Assembly: GCA_965153355.1 (NCBI GenBank)
Contig: OZ231126.1
Coordinates: 96,968,001 to 97,032,000 of the forward strand
DNA from: Flaccisagitta enflata
Taxonomy: Eukaryota; Chaetognatha; Sagittoidea; Aphragmophora
Direction of reading: 5' to 3'
Length of the DNA: 64,000 nucleotides
Positions 9,691 to 20,619 of this stretch are shown one piece after another. A program made the translations under genes and the position numbers. The notes below the pieces were generated by a model. The model had not been told where the DNA came from and did no database searches. It saw only the letters and a program-made list of their open reading frames with translations. Position 1 is the first letter of the stretch. Each line of letters starts with the position of its first letter.

Positions 9691-10917
9691 GTGATCATCG
9701 GATGATCAGGAGTCCTGGTTGTGATCATCGGATGATCAAGAGTCTTGGTTGTGATCATTGGATGATCAAGAGTCCTGGTTGTGATCATTGGATGATCAAG
9801 ATTCCTGTTCCCGATCATTGGATGATTAAGACTCGTGTTTGTGATCATCAGTTGACCAAGACTGCTGTTCTCAATCGTGATATTGATAAAGATGATGATC
9901 ATGATAGTGATGATGATCATGATTATCATGACTATCATGATCATCATGACTATAATGATCATCATGACTATCATAATCATCATGACTATCATGATCATCA
10001 TGACTATCATGATCATCATCACTACCAAGATCATCATCACTATCAAGATCATCATCACAATCATGATCATCATCACAATCATGATCATCATCACTATTAT
10101 GATCATCATCACTATCATCACTATCATCTTTATCAATATCATGATTAAGAACAGCAGTCTTGATCAACTGATTATCACAAACACGAGTCTTAATCATCCA
10201 ATGATCGGGAACAGGAATCTTGATCATCCAATGATCACAACCAGGACTCTTGATCATCCAATGATCCAGCCAGGAGTCTTAATCATCCAATGATCATAAC
10301 TGGACTCTTGATCATCCAACAATCACAACCAGAAGTCTTGATTGTCCAATGATCACAACCAAGAGTCTCGATCATCCAATGATCACAACCAGGAGTTTTG
10401 ATCATCTAATGATCACAATCAAGAGTCCTGATCATCCAAGGAATACAACCAGGAGTCTTGATCATCAAATGATCAAGACCAGGAGTTTTAATTACCCAAT
10501 GATTGCAACCAGGAATCTTGATCATCCAATGATTGCAACCAGGAATTGTGATCATCCGATGATCATGACCCAGAGTCCTGATCATCCGATGATCAGAAAT
10601 GATCACGACCAGGACTGTTAATCACCCTATGATCATGCTTAAGAGTCCTGATCATAGGATGATCATGACCAGGGGTCCTGATCATCTGATGATCATGACC
10701 AAGAGTCATTCGGGAGTCATAGGGAATATCTCGATGATATCTAGATAATACGCCCAATGCGTAAACCCCTCTGATCATTCAATGATCATGATCAAGAGTC
10801 CTGATCATGCGATGATCATGACCAAGAGGCCTAATCATCCGACGATCCTGATCATCTGATGATCATGACCAAGAGTCCTCTGATCATCCGATGATCATGA
10901 CCAAGAGACCTGATCAT
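9691..10917 (+). repeat. GATCATC satellite, irregular section
   Basis: Diverged ~30-bp units such as GATCATCCAATGATCACAAC, with a central GATGATCATCATGACTATCA microsatellite block at 9890-10143. Orientation appears to flip: GGTTGTGATCATTGGATGAT before the block and its complement after. The His/Asp-rich and Ile/Met-rich ORFs are artefacts. Confidence 0.85.
10700..10777 (+). mobile_element. Short insert in satellite (diverged copy of 11509-11603)
   Basis: Contains GATGATATCTAGATAATACG then CCCAATGCGTAAACCCCTCT, matching the right half of the 95-bp insert below. The left end is shortened. Confidence 0.5.
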
Positions 10918-11356
10918 TACGCCGATCGCATCCCGGGACTTGTTGCTGGATCGCTCTTATGGGCCCCCTTCATAATATGACAATCACAATTTAATTTCAA
11001 ATGAGCCAATGCGCAGCTCTCTAGCTTGATGGGAACCTTTTTTAGGGTCCATTTAAAGTTTACATAGAAATCAATGGGAAAAAATCCCCTTAACAATCCC
11101 CTTAAAAAATTTTTTTTATTTTGTTTTCTAATTTCAAATTGAGCCTTAAAAAAGGTTCCCATCGGATTAAGCACCATGGAGAGTTCCCAAGACTCTCGTC
11201 CTTTGTTTTTATGTATTTTTTTAAAGAGCAATGTTGTCACAAGTCATCAAGGTAGAAAGCTGCGCATTGGCTTGTTTGGAATAAAATGGTGAGTGTCACA
11301 TTATGAAGGGGGCGCACAGGAGCGATTAAGCAAAGTCCCGGGATGCAATTGGCGTA
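10918..11356. mobile_element. 439-bp inverted-repeat MITE inside the satellite
   Basis: Left end TACGCCGATCGCATCCCGGG, right end the inverse of TACGCCAATTGCATCCCGGG. Pairing extends ~65 bp inward (CGCTC..ATG.GCCCCCTTCATAAT), and a second inner pair contains GAGCCAATGCGCAGCT / AGCTGCGCATTGGCTT. TA at both ends fits a TA target duplication. Satellite units (CTGATCAT) continue on both sides. Non-coding. Confidence 0.75.
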
Positions 11357-11880
11357 CTGATCATCTGATGATCATGACCAAGAGTCCTGATCATCCGGTG
11401 ATTGGAAATGATCACAACCAGGACTCTTGATCATGCTTAAGAGTCCTGATCATTTGATGATCATGACCAGGACTCCTGATCATCGGTTGATCTTGACCAA
11501 GAGTCATTAGGGGTTGTCACGTTGAGAACATTTTCGAGATATTACATAGGGAGTATCTAGATATCGATGATATCTAGATAATAAGCCCAATGCGACAACC
11601 CCTCTGATCATCCAATGATCATGATCAAGAGTCCTAATAATCCATTGATCATGACCAAGAGTCCTGATGATCCAATGATCATGACCAAGAGTCCTGATCA
11701 TCCGATAATCAGAAATGATCATGACAAAGAGTCCTGATTGTCTGATGATCAGAAATTCACCCGATGATCAGAAATGATCATGACCAAGAGTCCTGATTGT
11801 CCAATGATAAGAAATGATGACCAAGAGTCCTGATTGTCCAATGATAAGAAATGATGACCAAGAGTCCTGATCATCCAATG
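11357..11880 (+). repeat. GATCATC satellite, transition section
   Basis: Irregular units between the MITE and the regular 40-bp array, interrupted by the 95-bp insert at 11509-11603. Confidence 0.8.
11509..11603. mobile_element. 95-bp terminal-inverted-repeat insert
   Basis: Ends AGGGGTTGTC and GACAACCCCT are exact complements, with CRCRTTG similarity continuing inward. An internal palindrome TATCTAGATATCGATGATATC lies near 11567. It interrupts satellite units and has a diverged copy at 10700-10777. Confidence 0.6.
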
Positions 11881-12845
11881 ATCAGAGATCATCCGATGAT
11901 CAGAAATGATCATGACCAAGAGTCCTGATCGTCCGATGATCAGAAATGATCATGACCAAGAGACCTGATTGTCCGATGATCAGAAATGATCATGACCAAG
12001 AGTCCTGATCGTCCGATGATCAGAAATGATCATGACCAAGAGTCCTGATTGTCCGATGATCAGAAATGATCATGACCAAGAGTCCTGATTGTCCGATGAT
12101 CAGAAATGATCATGACCAAGAGTCCTGATTGTCCGATGATCAGAAATGATCATGACCAAGAGTCCTGATCGTCCGATGATCAGAAATGATCATGACCAAG
12201 AGTCCTGATCGTCCGATGATCAGAAATGATCATGACCAAGAGTCCTGATTGTCCGATGATCAGAAATGATCATGACCAAGAGTCCTGATTGTCCGATGAT
12301 CAGAAATGATCATGACCAAGAGTCCTGATCGTCCGATGATCAGAAATGATCATGACCAAGAGTCCTGATCGTCCGATGATCAGAAATGATCATGACCAAG
12401 AGACCTGATTGTCCGATGATCAGAAATGATCATGACCAAGAGTCCTGATTGTCCGATGATCAGAAATGATCATGACCAAAAGTCCTGATCATCCGATGAT
12501 CAGAAATGATCATGACCAAGAGTCCTGATCGTCTGATGATCAGAAATGATCATGACCAAGAGTCCTGATCGTCCGATGATCAGAAATGATCATGACCAAG
12601 AGACCTGATTGTCCGATGATCAGAAATGATCATGACCAAGAGTCCTGATTGTCTGATGATCAGAAATGATCATGACCAAGAGTCCTGATTGTCCGATGAT
12701 CAGAAATGATCATGACCAAGAGACCTGATTGTCCGATGATCAGCAATGATCATGACCAAGAGACCTGATTGTCCGATGATCAGAAATGATCATGACCAAG
12801 AGTCCTGATCGTCCGATGATCAGAAATGATCATGACCAAGACTCC
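11880..12845 (+). repeat. 40-bp satellite array, block 1
   Basis: About 24 units of AGAAATGATCATGACCAAG + AGTCCTGATYGTCCGATGATC. The main variants are CGTCC/TGTCC and AGTCC/AGACC, without an obvious higher-order period. No ORF of interest. Confidence 0.95.
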
Positions 12846-13800
12846 TGATCATCCGATGATCATCCGATGATTACAACCAGGATCTTGATCATCCGATGAT
12901 CATAAATCAGGATCTTGATCATCCAATGATCATAACTGACTTGATCATCCGATGACTGACCACTCTTGATCATCCGATGATCACAACCAGGACTCTTGAT
13001 CATCCGATGATCACAACTAGGACTCTTGATCATCCGATGATCACAACCAGGACTCTTGATCATCCGATGATCACAACCAGGACTCTTGATCATCCGATGA
13101 TCACAACCAGGACTCTTAATCATCCGATGATCACAATTAGGACTCTTGATCATCCGATGATCACAACCAGGACTTGATCATCCGATGATCACAACCAGGA
13201 CTCCTGATCATCCGATGATCACAACCAGGACTCTTGATCATCCGATGATTACAACCAGACTCTTGATCATCTGATGATCACAATCAGGATCCCTGATCAT
13301 CCGATGATCACAACCGACTCTTGATCATCCGATGATCACAACCAGGATTCTTGATCATCCGATGATCGCAACCAGGACTCTTGATCATCCGATGATCGCA
13401 ACCAGGACTCTTGATCATCCGATGATCGCAACCAGGACTCTTGATCATCCGATGATCACAACCAGGACTCTCTGATCATCCGATGATCACAACCAGGACT
13501 CTTGATCATCCGAATGATCACCAGGACTCATCCGATGATCATCCGATGATCACAACCAGGACTCTTGATCATCCAATGATCACAACCAGGACTCTTGATC
13601 ATCCGATGATCACAACCAGGACTCTTGATCATCCGATGATCACAACCAGGACTCTTGATCATCCGATGATCACAACCAGGACTCTTGATCATCCGATAAT
13701 CACAACCAGGAGTACTGATCATTCAATAATTACAGTTCGGGAGTCTTAATCATCCAATAATCAGGATCAGGAGTGCTGACCATCCAATAGTAGCTTTGAT
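12846..13800 (+). repeat. 30-bp satellite array
   Basis: About 28 units of GATCATCCGATGATCACAAC + CAGGACTCTT. Each unit holds the palindrome GATCATC-C-GATGATC. Thirty is divisible by three, so a 10-residue repeat (MITTRTLDHP) is open on + and a similar one on -. These are not genes. Confidence 0.95.
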
Positions 13801-13839
13801 CATTTTCACAAATCATGATGAACCAAAAATCATCGAGTC

Positions 13840-14290
13840 CTGATTGTCCAATGATCAGAAATGATCATGACCAAGAGACCTGATCGTCCGATGATCAGAA
13901 ATGATCATGACCAAGAGTCCTGATCGTCCGATGATCAGAAATGATCATGACCAAGAATCCTGATTGTCCGATGATCAGAAATGATCATGACCAAGAGTCC
14001 TGATTGTCCGATGATCAGAAATGATCATGACCAAGAGTCCTGATTGTCCGATGATCAGAAATGATCATGACCAAGAGTCCTGATTGTCCGATGATCAGAA
14101 ATGATCATGACCAAGAGACCTGATTGTCCGATGATCAGAAATGATCATGACCAAGAGACCTGATTGTCCGATGATCAGAAATGATCATGACCAAGAGTCC
14201 TGATCGTCCGATGATCAGAAATGATCATGACCAAGACTCCTGATCGTCGGATGATCAGAAATGATCATGACCAAGACTCCTGATCATCCG
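13840..14290 (+). repeat. 40-bp satellite array, block 2
   Basis: About 11 units identical in consensus to block 1. Both blocks end in the same CTCCTGATCATCCGATGATC + ATCCGATGATTACAACCAGG junction into the 30-bp type (12841 and 14278), so the 40/30 transition was duplicated as a block. Confidence 0.95.
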
Positions 14291-14640
14291 ATGATCATCC
14301 GATGATTACAACCAGGACTCTTGATCATCCAATGATCACAACCAGGACTCTTGATCATCCAATGATCACAACCAGGACTCTTGATCATCCAATCATCTGA
14401 CGATCATGACAAGGAGTCTTGATCATCAAATGATCATGACCAGGATTTTCTATCATCCAATGATCACAGTCAGGAGTACTGATCATTCAATAATTACAGT
14501 TCGGGAGTCTTAATCATCCAATAATCAGGATCAAGAGTGCTGACCATCCAATAGTAGCTTTGATCATTTTCACAAATCATGATGAACCAAAAATCATTTT
14601 CTGAAGTCTAGATCATCCAACAATCAGATAAGAGACCAAA
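14291..14640 (+). repeat. 30-bp satellite, decaying end
   Basis: Repeats the end of the first 30-bp block nearly verbatim (ACAGTTCGGGAGTCTTAATC, then TAGTAGCTTTGATCATTTTC, AAATCATGATGAACCAAAAA), confirming a segmental duplication of the satellite edge (13728-13830 versus 14496-14598). Confidence 0.85.
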
Positions 14641-14811
14641 AGTTTGTTCATTGGTGGCTAGTGCTCATATCGGCCAATCAGTGGGAGGCATTTAAGGAAT
14701 GATCACCACCACCATGAACTAAAGTGATCATAGGATTGATTTCAAACATATCATTTATAAGAACGATCATCGCAATCTCAAAAACTGAGCAACTCACTTT
14801 TAGTCTTCAGT

Positions 14812-14965
14812 CGCGGACACGCAAAACTACACCTTGCCATGTTGGTCGGAAAGTTGGAAATCATAGATATTGTAACCCAATGGGACGCGTTGCAGGGAAG
14901 AAAATCAGGTGGGGGGGGGGGGCTCAAAATCCACTCAATTGTATACACCCCTGAAACGATCAGCA
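14812..14965. mobile_element. HINE-like hairpin remnant joined to a dispersed repeat
   Basis: CAGTCGCGGACACGCAAAACTA then CACCTTGCCATGTTGGTCGG is a hairpin/array remnant in reverse orientation. The following AAATCATAGATATTGTAACC ... GACGCGTTGCAGGGAAGAAAA ... TATACACC has a close copy at 46375-46480. Confidence 0.5.
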
Positions 14966-15009
14966 GTGAAATAAACCAATGAATTTGCTTTGAACAGAAA
15001 CTCATAACT

Positions 15010-15100
15010 CAAACATCGGGATTTGAACCCATTTTGACACAGGGTAGACTTGAGGTCGCGCGCGATGATTCAGGACCCGAGGCCATAGGCACCATTGAGA
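15010..15100 (-). other. tRNA-like/SINE-like pol III motif pair (weak)
   Basis: On the minus strand TGGGTTCAAATCCCGAT matches a B-box, and TGGCCTCGGGT about 50 bases upstream could be a degenerate A-box. No cloverleaf with an acceptor stem could be drawn, so it is not called as a tRNA. Confidence 0.25.
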
Positions 15101-16457
15101 TTAGAGTACAAGTCCTTAAGATATTGGTCAGAAAATTAACAGACTTTCTCCTTTATGATTTATATGATTCTCGATTTTATCTTTTTTACTTATGAATTTT
15201 AATTTTTACTGGACCCCATTGGAAAAGTCGCCTCATTAAGACATTCATAGGCCATCCATGAGACAGGTAGTCACATAACTTATTTATTGTAATTCATGAC
15301 TCCCTGTTTTTTGTTACAATTCATTCATTCATTTGTTCATTTATTCATTCATCATTCGCTTTGCCGGAAGCTTCAAGAAAGTCGCGCTTCATGACATGGT
15401 TAAAACACGATTGAAGGATGAAGAGAACAGTGGCATTTTAACTTGAAAATGAAGCATTCTTTGCGGCCTTGGCAAATGAAGCCATTCACTGGATCTCATG
15501 CTAAAGCCCTTCTACGCTGTTGATATGCCAATACTTTTTTCCCCTCATCCTTCCCACGTAAAAGTAGCATATAGTACACGATAACATATAACAGTAGGCT
15601 TTAACAAATTCTTCAACCTTGGCGGCTCAAAAACGGCTGCCAGACTCGGAAATGGTTGACCAAATCATGTTTGAGGGAAATTACCGAGACTAATCGACAC
15701 TATTTCATCCTGGCCATACTTGGTTTAGAAGCTAAGCATTACAGTACAAATAAAGTAGCCAATTTGATCTGTCAAACTTCATTGGCACGATAAAAGACGA
15801 CACGTCAAAATCAGTAAAGAGAGATAATTAAAATCATTAGACACACTGCCAATAAGCGACTTATGGAAGAATGACAAACTTAGGATAACTAAGACTTTTA
15901 ACAGCTAAGGTAAGGAAATGCGTTTAAGTGAGGTTTAACAATGAAGAAACAATGGAGGACTTGTTTTAAGATGGATTGCATATTGGTGACAAATCACAAG
16001 ACAGATCAAAATGACACAAAACCATGACAAATTACAAATTGCCATGCAGTGCAAGAGCAACAAGTGATGTGAGGTCACAATATAGTTTCAAATGGGTGGG
16101 CAGGGGCGTCCAACCCCCATAAACATACACAAAGTAAAAAAAATATTCGTTCTTCAACTCCATCTCGGACCAAAGGAAAAATGGACTAATGGACTAAGGG
16201 ATAACTGGACCTGAGTCAATCAGATCAAGAAAAGTTGAGAATCTCTGGCATCAATAGCAGACAGAGACGGAAAAAAAGATTGAAGTCAATTGAGATGACA
16301 AAAGAGATGATGACAACAATAAGTCTAAGAGGTTAGGAATATTAACCTTTAGTAAAGGCTTTACATGTGCGTTTCCTGCCTATTTCGCGATCTATGCACG
16401 CATCTAAATAATAATATCAGGCCCTTTCCTGTTTTGGTTACGCAAAACGGATGGAAT
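15101..16457. other. Unique AT-rich stretch without gene
   Basis: No convincing exon. A short ATTCATTCATTTGTTCATTT run lies at ~15320-15350. At 16385-16430 a phrase CGATCTATGCACGCATCTAA recurs at 17089-17110. Confidence 0.4.

Positions 16458-16530
<73 letters not shown>
16458..16530 (+). repeat. (GA)n microsatellite
   Basis: GA run with two interruptions. The Ser/Leu and Arg/Glu ORFs are artefacts. Confidence 0.95.
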
Positions 16531-16533
<3 letters not shown>

Positions 16534-16939
16534 AAGAGAGAGAGACGATGATCAATTCGATGACTCGTTTTGGCACTTAGATGTGCGGAAACGACCGTCG
16601 ATGATTCTCAAAGAGAATCGATGTCAATGAAACGACGATGATGACGATAACGACGACACGTCTTCACGGTGGAATAGAATCGGGAATTGGTTCAAAGAAT
16701 GGATTCCATAGTCCAAGAACTAATGAGATGATGAGCGTAAATGAAAATGATTCTCATAAAGAATCAAAGAGAAAATTTGTTCTGTACTGGCCAGAAACGG
16801 CTATGAATATCGACGGGAATGGGTGACTGGAATCAACGTCTGAACACGTGATTCTAGAAACACAAACGCGTTTGGTTCGGCTTATAAGTTAGCGGAACAG
16901 AGAGATTATAAAATACAGTAAAAGAGTCTTTTCTTTCAG

Positions 16940-17168
16940 GCTAATTGTCAATTGTTTGTGCCCAATCCAAAATCTTCGATGCGGCGAAATCGTTCGTAGT
17001 TGTGAGCGTAAAATTTGGTTGGGACTAGGAAAAGGCTATCAAATAAACATTATCAGGAAACACCGCTCACAAATGTGTCGAATGCTTCACGATCTACGCA
17101 CGCATCTAAATAATCCTATCAAGCCCTTTCCTATGCCCTGTCTATATGTAAAATCCCAACGGTATTGA
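16940..17168 (+). CDS. Candidate terminal exon, uncertain
   Basis: A strong acceptor (GAGTCTTTTCTTTCAG, ending 16939) opens a 75-codon frame to a TGA at 17166-17168. The peptide begins LIVNCLCPIQNLRCGEIVRS and is Cys/Arg-rich. The last third overlaps a duplicated phrase also found at 16385-16430, so part of the frame is repeat DNA and the ORF may be fortuitous. No upstream exon or family recognised. Confidence 0.25.
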
Positions 17169-17231
17169 ACAGTATGCTCTTGTATTGATGTATTCTTGTA
17201 TACCATCTCACAAAAGTGTCTTGCCTTTTTA

Positions 17232-17386
17232 GTTGCGGACACGCAACTCTATAAGAGGCTTTGTCGGTTGGTCGGTCGATCAGTTGGTTGGTTGGTCCGT
17301 CACGCTTCAGTTGAAAAGAGGGAAAACGCGCATTTCCGCCCCTGCCCACCAGTCTGCAACTGGTGTCCGTGTATCCGGCCTGGTTC
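17232..17386 (-). mobile_element. HINE-like element, sub-type B
   Basis: Hairpin GTTGCGGACACGCAAC (17232-17247), TCTATAAGAGGC, GTCGGTTGGTCGG array, AACGCGCATTTCCGCCCCTG, then GTCTGCAAC and GTGTATCCGGCCTGGTT. The outer motif (GTTGCAGAC when reversed) and hairpin arm (GTCCGCAAC) agree except at one base. Confidence 0.8.
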
Positions 17387-17639
17387 AGTTGGTGACCAAG
17401 CGGGAAAAAAATTTCGTAGGCGATTTTTTGCTCATACTGTTCTGATTTTTTTCAGAATGTGATAAAACATAGATTTTCTAAAGAAATACATTCAGATATC
17501 ACTTTAATTGATAGAATTTGATTCAAACATGTAGTTCCTGGCCTGCTAACAACCTTTTTTACAATACGCCGTTTACATTTTTCCATGCCTACTCTTAATT
17601 TGATGTTTCACTTATGTTCCAGGCCATGAATCTGTAATG

Positions 17640-18420
17640 CGAGTTACAGTGATCATGTTCTTCCACACAGATGATCACCAGAGATAGAACATGACTATGA
17701 TGGTCAACGTAGAAACAAGAACATAGTGATTATCACTTGAAAGAAGATGGCGATGATGATCACCTGAGAAAGACAACATAATTGATTCCCAGAGATCATC
17801 ACCAACATAAATAAAATTGATCATCATCATCAGAAGTTAGTGATCATCACCATCATTGATCAGTGATCATCATCGATGAGTGATCATCAATGATCAGTGA
17901 TCATCACCATCATCATCAGAGATCATCAGTGAACATCAGAGATCATCAACAGTGATCATAAACAGTGATTGTCAGCAGTGATTGTCATCAGTGATCGTCA
18001 TCAGTGATCGTCATCAGTGATTGTCATCAGTGATCGTCATCAGTGATCGTCATCAGTGATTGTCATCAGTGATCGTCATCAGTGATCATCATCAGTGATC
18101 ATCATCAGTGATCATCATCAGTGATCATCATCAGTGATCATCATCAGTGATCGTTCTCAGTGATCATCATCAGTGATTATCATCAGTGATCATCACCATC
18201 TCATCTTCAAGCGCATTCTTTGACACCTGTCATAGGATTGATCACAAATGTTATATTCACAAGAATGATCGATCATCAGACACTCAATGGATAATTATCT
18301 CATTCATGAGATATCATCAAAAAGTAATGCTCAATGTTGATCATCACCAACAGCAGTGATCATCATCATTGTAACCATCTTTTTCATAACCATGATCACT
18401 GCCATTTCATTCATATACGT
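17640..18420 (+). repeat. GATCATCATCAGT short-unit array
   Basis: GTGATCATCATCA and GTGATCGTCATCA units, about 12-13 bp, from a diverged left edge. It abuts the second GGAGG cluster, as the first GGAGG cluster abuts the GATCATC satellite. Confidence 0.85.
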
Positions 18421-18423
18421 GAA

Positions 18424-20170
18424 TATCATCTCCAATTTGGAGGATCAGTTCCGCCAATTTGGAGGGGAATTTTGGAGGAACTCGCACTATATGTCTTTCC
18501 CAGTTCCTCCAAAATAAAATTGGAATGGTTGGGGCTTATTGGCTGGGGTTTAACAGGGGATTTTGAGATGATATTTGATCATTCTAGCAATTTGGAGGAA
18601 CTGATCCTCCAAATTGGAGGGGAATTTTGGAGGAACTCACACTATATCTCTTTCTGAGTTCCTCCAAAATAAAATTGGAATGGTTGGGGCTTATTGGCTG
18701 GGGTTTAATAGGGGATTTAGGGATATTTGATCTTTTTGGATCATTCTAGCAATCTGGAATTTGGAGGGGAATTTGGAGGGGAATTTGGAGGGGAATTTTG
18801 GAGGAACTCGCACTATATCTCTTTCTGAGTTCCTCCAAAATAAAATTGGAATGGTTGGGGCTTATTGGCTGGGGTTTAATAGGGGATTTAGAGATATTTG
18901 AGCTTGTTGGATCATTCTAGCAATCTGGAATTTGGAGGGGAATTTTGAGGGGAATTTGGAGGGGAATTTGGAGGGGAAATTTGGAGGAACTCTCACTATA
19001 TCTCTTTCTGAGTTCCTCCAAAAAAAAAAATTGGAATGGTTGGGGCTTATTGGCTGGGGTTTAATAGGGGATTTAGAGATGATATTTGATCATTCTAGCA
19101 GTTTGGAGGATCTGTTCCTCCAATTTGGAGGGGATCTTGGAGGGGATTTTGGAGGGGATTTTGGAGGGGAATTTTGGAGGAACTCTCACTATATCTCTTT
19201 CTGAGTTCCTCCAAAAAAAAAATTGGAATGGTTGGGGCTTATTGGCTGGGGTTTAATAGGGGATTTAGAGATGATATTTGATCATTCTAGCAGTTTGGAG
19301 GATCTGTTCCTCCAATTTGGAGGGGATCTTGGAGGGGATTTTGGAGGGGATTTTGGAGGGGATTTTGGAGGGGATTTTGGAGGGGATTTTGGAGGGATTT
19401 TGGAGGGGATTTTGGAGGGGATTTTGGAGGGGATTTTGGAGGGGAATTTTGGAGGAACTCGCACTATATCTCTTTCTGAGTTCCTCCAAAATAAAATTGA
19501 AATGGTTGGGGCTTATTGGCTAGGGTTTAATAGAGGATTTAGAGATATTTGAGCTTTTTGGATCATTCTAGCAATCTGGAATTTGGAGGGGAATTTGGAG
19601 GGGAATTTGGAGGGGAATTTTGGAGGAACTCTCACTATATCTCTTTCTGAGTTCCTCCAAAAAAAAAATGGAATGGTTGGGGCTTATTGGCTGGGGTTTA
19701 ATAGGGGATTTAGAGATGATATTTGATCATTCTAGCAGTTTGGAGGATCTGTTCCTCCAATTTGGAGGGGATCTGAGGGGAAAGGGGATTTTGGAGGGAT
19801 TTTGAAATTTGGAGGGATTTTGGGGGATTGGAGGGGTTTGGAGGGAATTTGGAGGGAATTTGATCTTTTGGATTTTGGAGGAATTTGGAGGAAGGAATTT
19901 GGAGGGGAATTTTGGAGGAACTCTCACTATATCTCTTTCTGAGTTCCTCCAAAAAAAAAATGGAATGGTTGGGGCTTATTGGCTGGGGTTTAATAGGGGA
20001 TTTAGAGATGATATTTGATCATTCTAGCAGTTTGGAGGATCTGTTTCTCCAATTTGGAGGGGATTTTGGAGGGGATTTGGAGGGGATTTTGGAGGAAATT
20101 GAGGATTGGAGGGATTTTGGAGGGGATTGGAGGGGAATTTTGGAGGAACTCACTATATCCGATTTGAGGG
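18424..20170 (+). repeat. GGAGG hairpin array, cluster 2
   Basis: About nine larger units of the same composition as 9000-9690, with 1-10 inner GGGGATTTTGGA units each. The GAGTTCCTCC hairpin and TGGTTGGGGCTTATTGGCT block are in every unit. Confidence 0.9.
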
Positions 20171-20201
20171 ATCGGTTCCTCCAATTTGAGGATCATAGAG
20201 A

Positions 20202-20202
<1 letters not shown>

Positions 20203-20275
<73 letters not shown>
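20203..20275 (+). repeat. (GA)n microsatellite
   Basis: Uninterrupted GA run directly after a GGAGG-type unit. Confidence 0.95.
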
Positions 20276-20279
<4 letters not shown>

Positions 20280-20317
20280 TTTCAAAGAAATATGAAAGCC
20301 ACATTTGAGAAGTCAAG

Positions 20318-20520
20318 GGTTTTTCTCAACCAAATCGGTTGAAAAATGCCAAAGTTATGCACGTTTTTCACTTTTAGGCCGGTAGGCTGGTTGGGCCGGT
20401 TGGGTTGGTCGGATCACAAAAATCGGATAGGATGTAAAGCGCCTTACCCTAGTACAACTTCCCACCAAATATGAACCAAATCGGTCAAAGTATAAAAAAG
20501 TTATCCATTTTTTAAAATCC
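20318..20520 (+). repeat. Copy of the 8399-8945 repeat near right end of the block
   Basis: CTCAACCAAATCGGTTGAAA, AAAGTTATGCACGTTTTTCA and GGCCGGTAGGCTGGTTGGG are shared with 8.4-8.9 kb. A variant unit (ACCAAATCGGTCAAAGTATA) follows. Confidence 0.7.
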
Positions 20521-20619
20521 CTGACGACAACAACGACGACGACGACGATGACGACGACGACGACGACACCCACCCGCCTTGAATTATAGTCCGCGTCGGA
20601 ATGATATTCCGTCGCGGAC
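20521..20619 (+). promoter_or_regulatory. (GAC)n array and terminal hairpin of the sub-type G element
   Basis: GAC/AAC run at 20521-20572, then a near-perfect hairpin at 20589-20619: arms GTCCGCGTCGGAAT and ATTCCGTCGCGGAC with one mismatch, loop GAT. An A-run follows, as after other HINE-like 3' hairpins. Confidence 0.7.

Larger units (their letters stand above)
8224..20619 (+). mobile_element. Proposed giant HINE-like element, sub-type G (satellite-filled)
   Basis: The left motif GTCCGCGACGGA (8224-8235), followed by GGGTGG, is exactly complementary to TCCGTCGCGGAC (20608-20619). The latter is the 3' arm of a near-perfect hairpin at 20589-20619. Just inside the right end is a (GAC)n array (20521-20572); just outside is an A-rich run. 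This is the layout of the short HINE-like copies, but with ~12 kb of internal tandem arrays. The ~150-bp repeat next to the left end (8399-8945) recurs next to the right end (20318-20400), which supports a single unit. Sub-type A and B relatives and several MITEs are nested inside. Boundaries are inferred; a chance motif pair remains possible. Confidence 0.45.

Noticed and set aside
9357-10257. 263- and 231-residue His/Asp and Ile/Met-rich ORFs
   Set aside because: Satellite and GATGATCATC microsatellite translations with no start context, splice sites or domain.
11880-14290. CRISPR-like regular direct repeats (40 and 30 bp)
   Set aside because: No unique spacers between repeats and no cas genes; this is a eukaryotic tandem satellite.
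8224-20619. Search for a Rep/helicase or other transposase gene inside the giant block
   Set aside because: No ORF outside the tandem arrays has suitable length or motifs, so the block is treated as non-autonomous.
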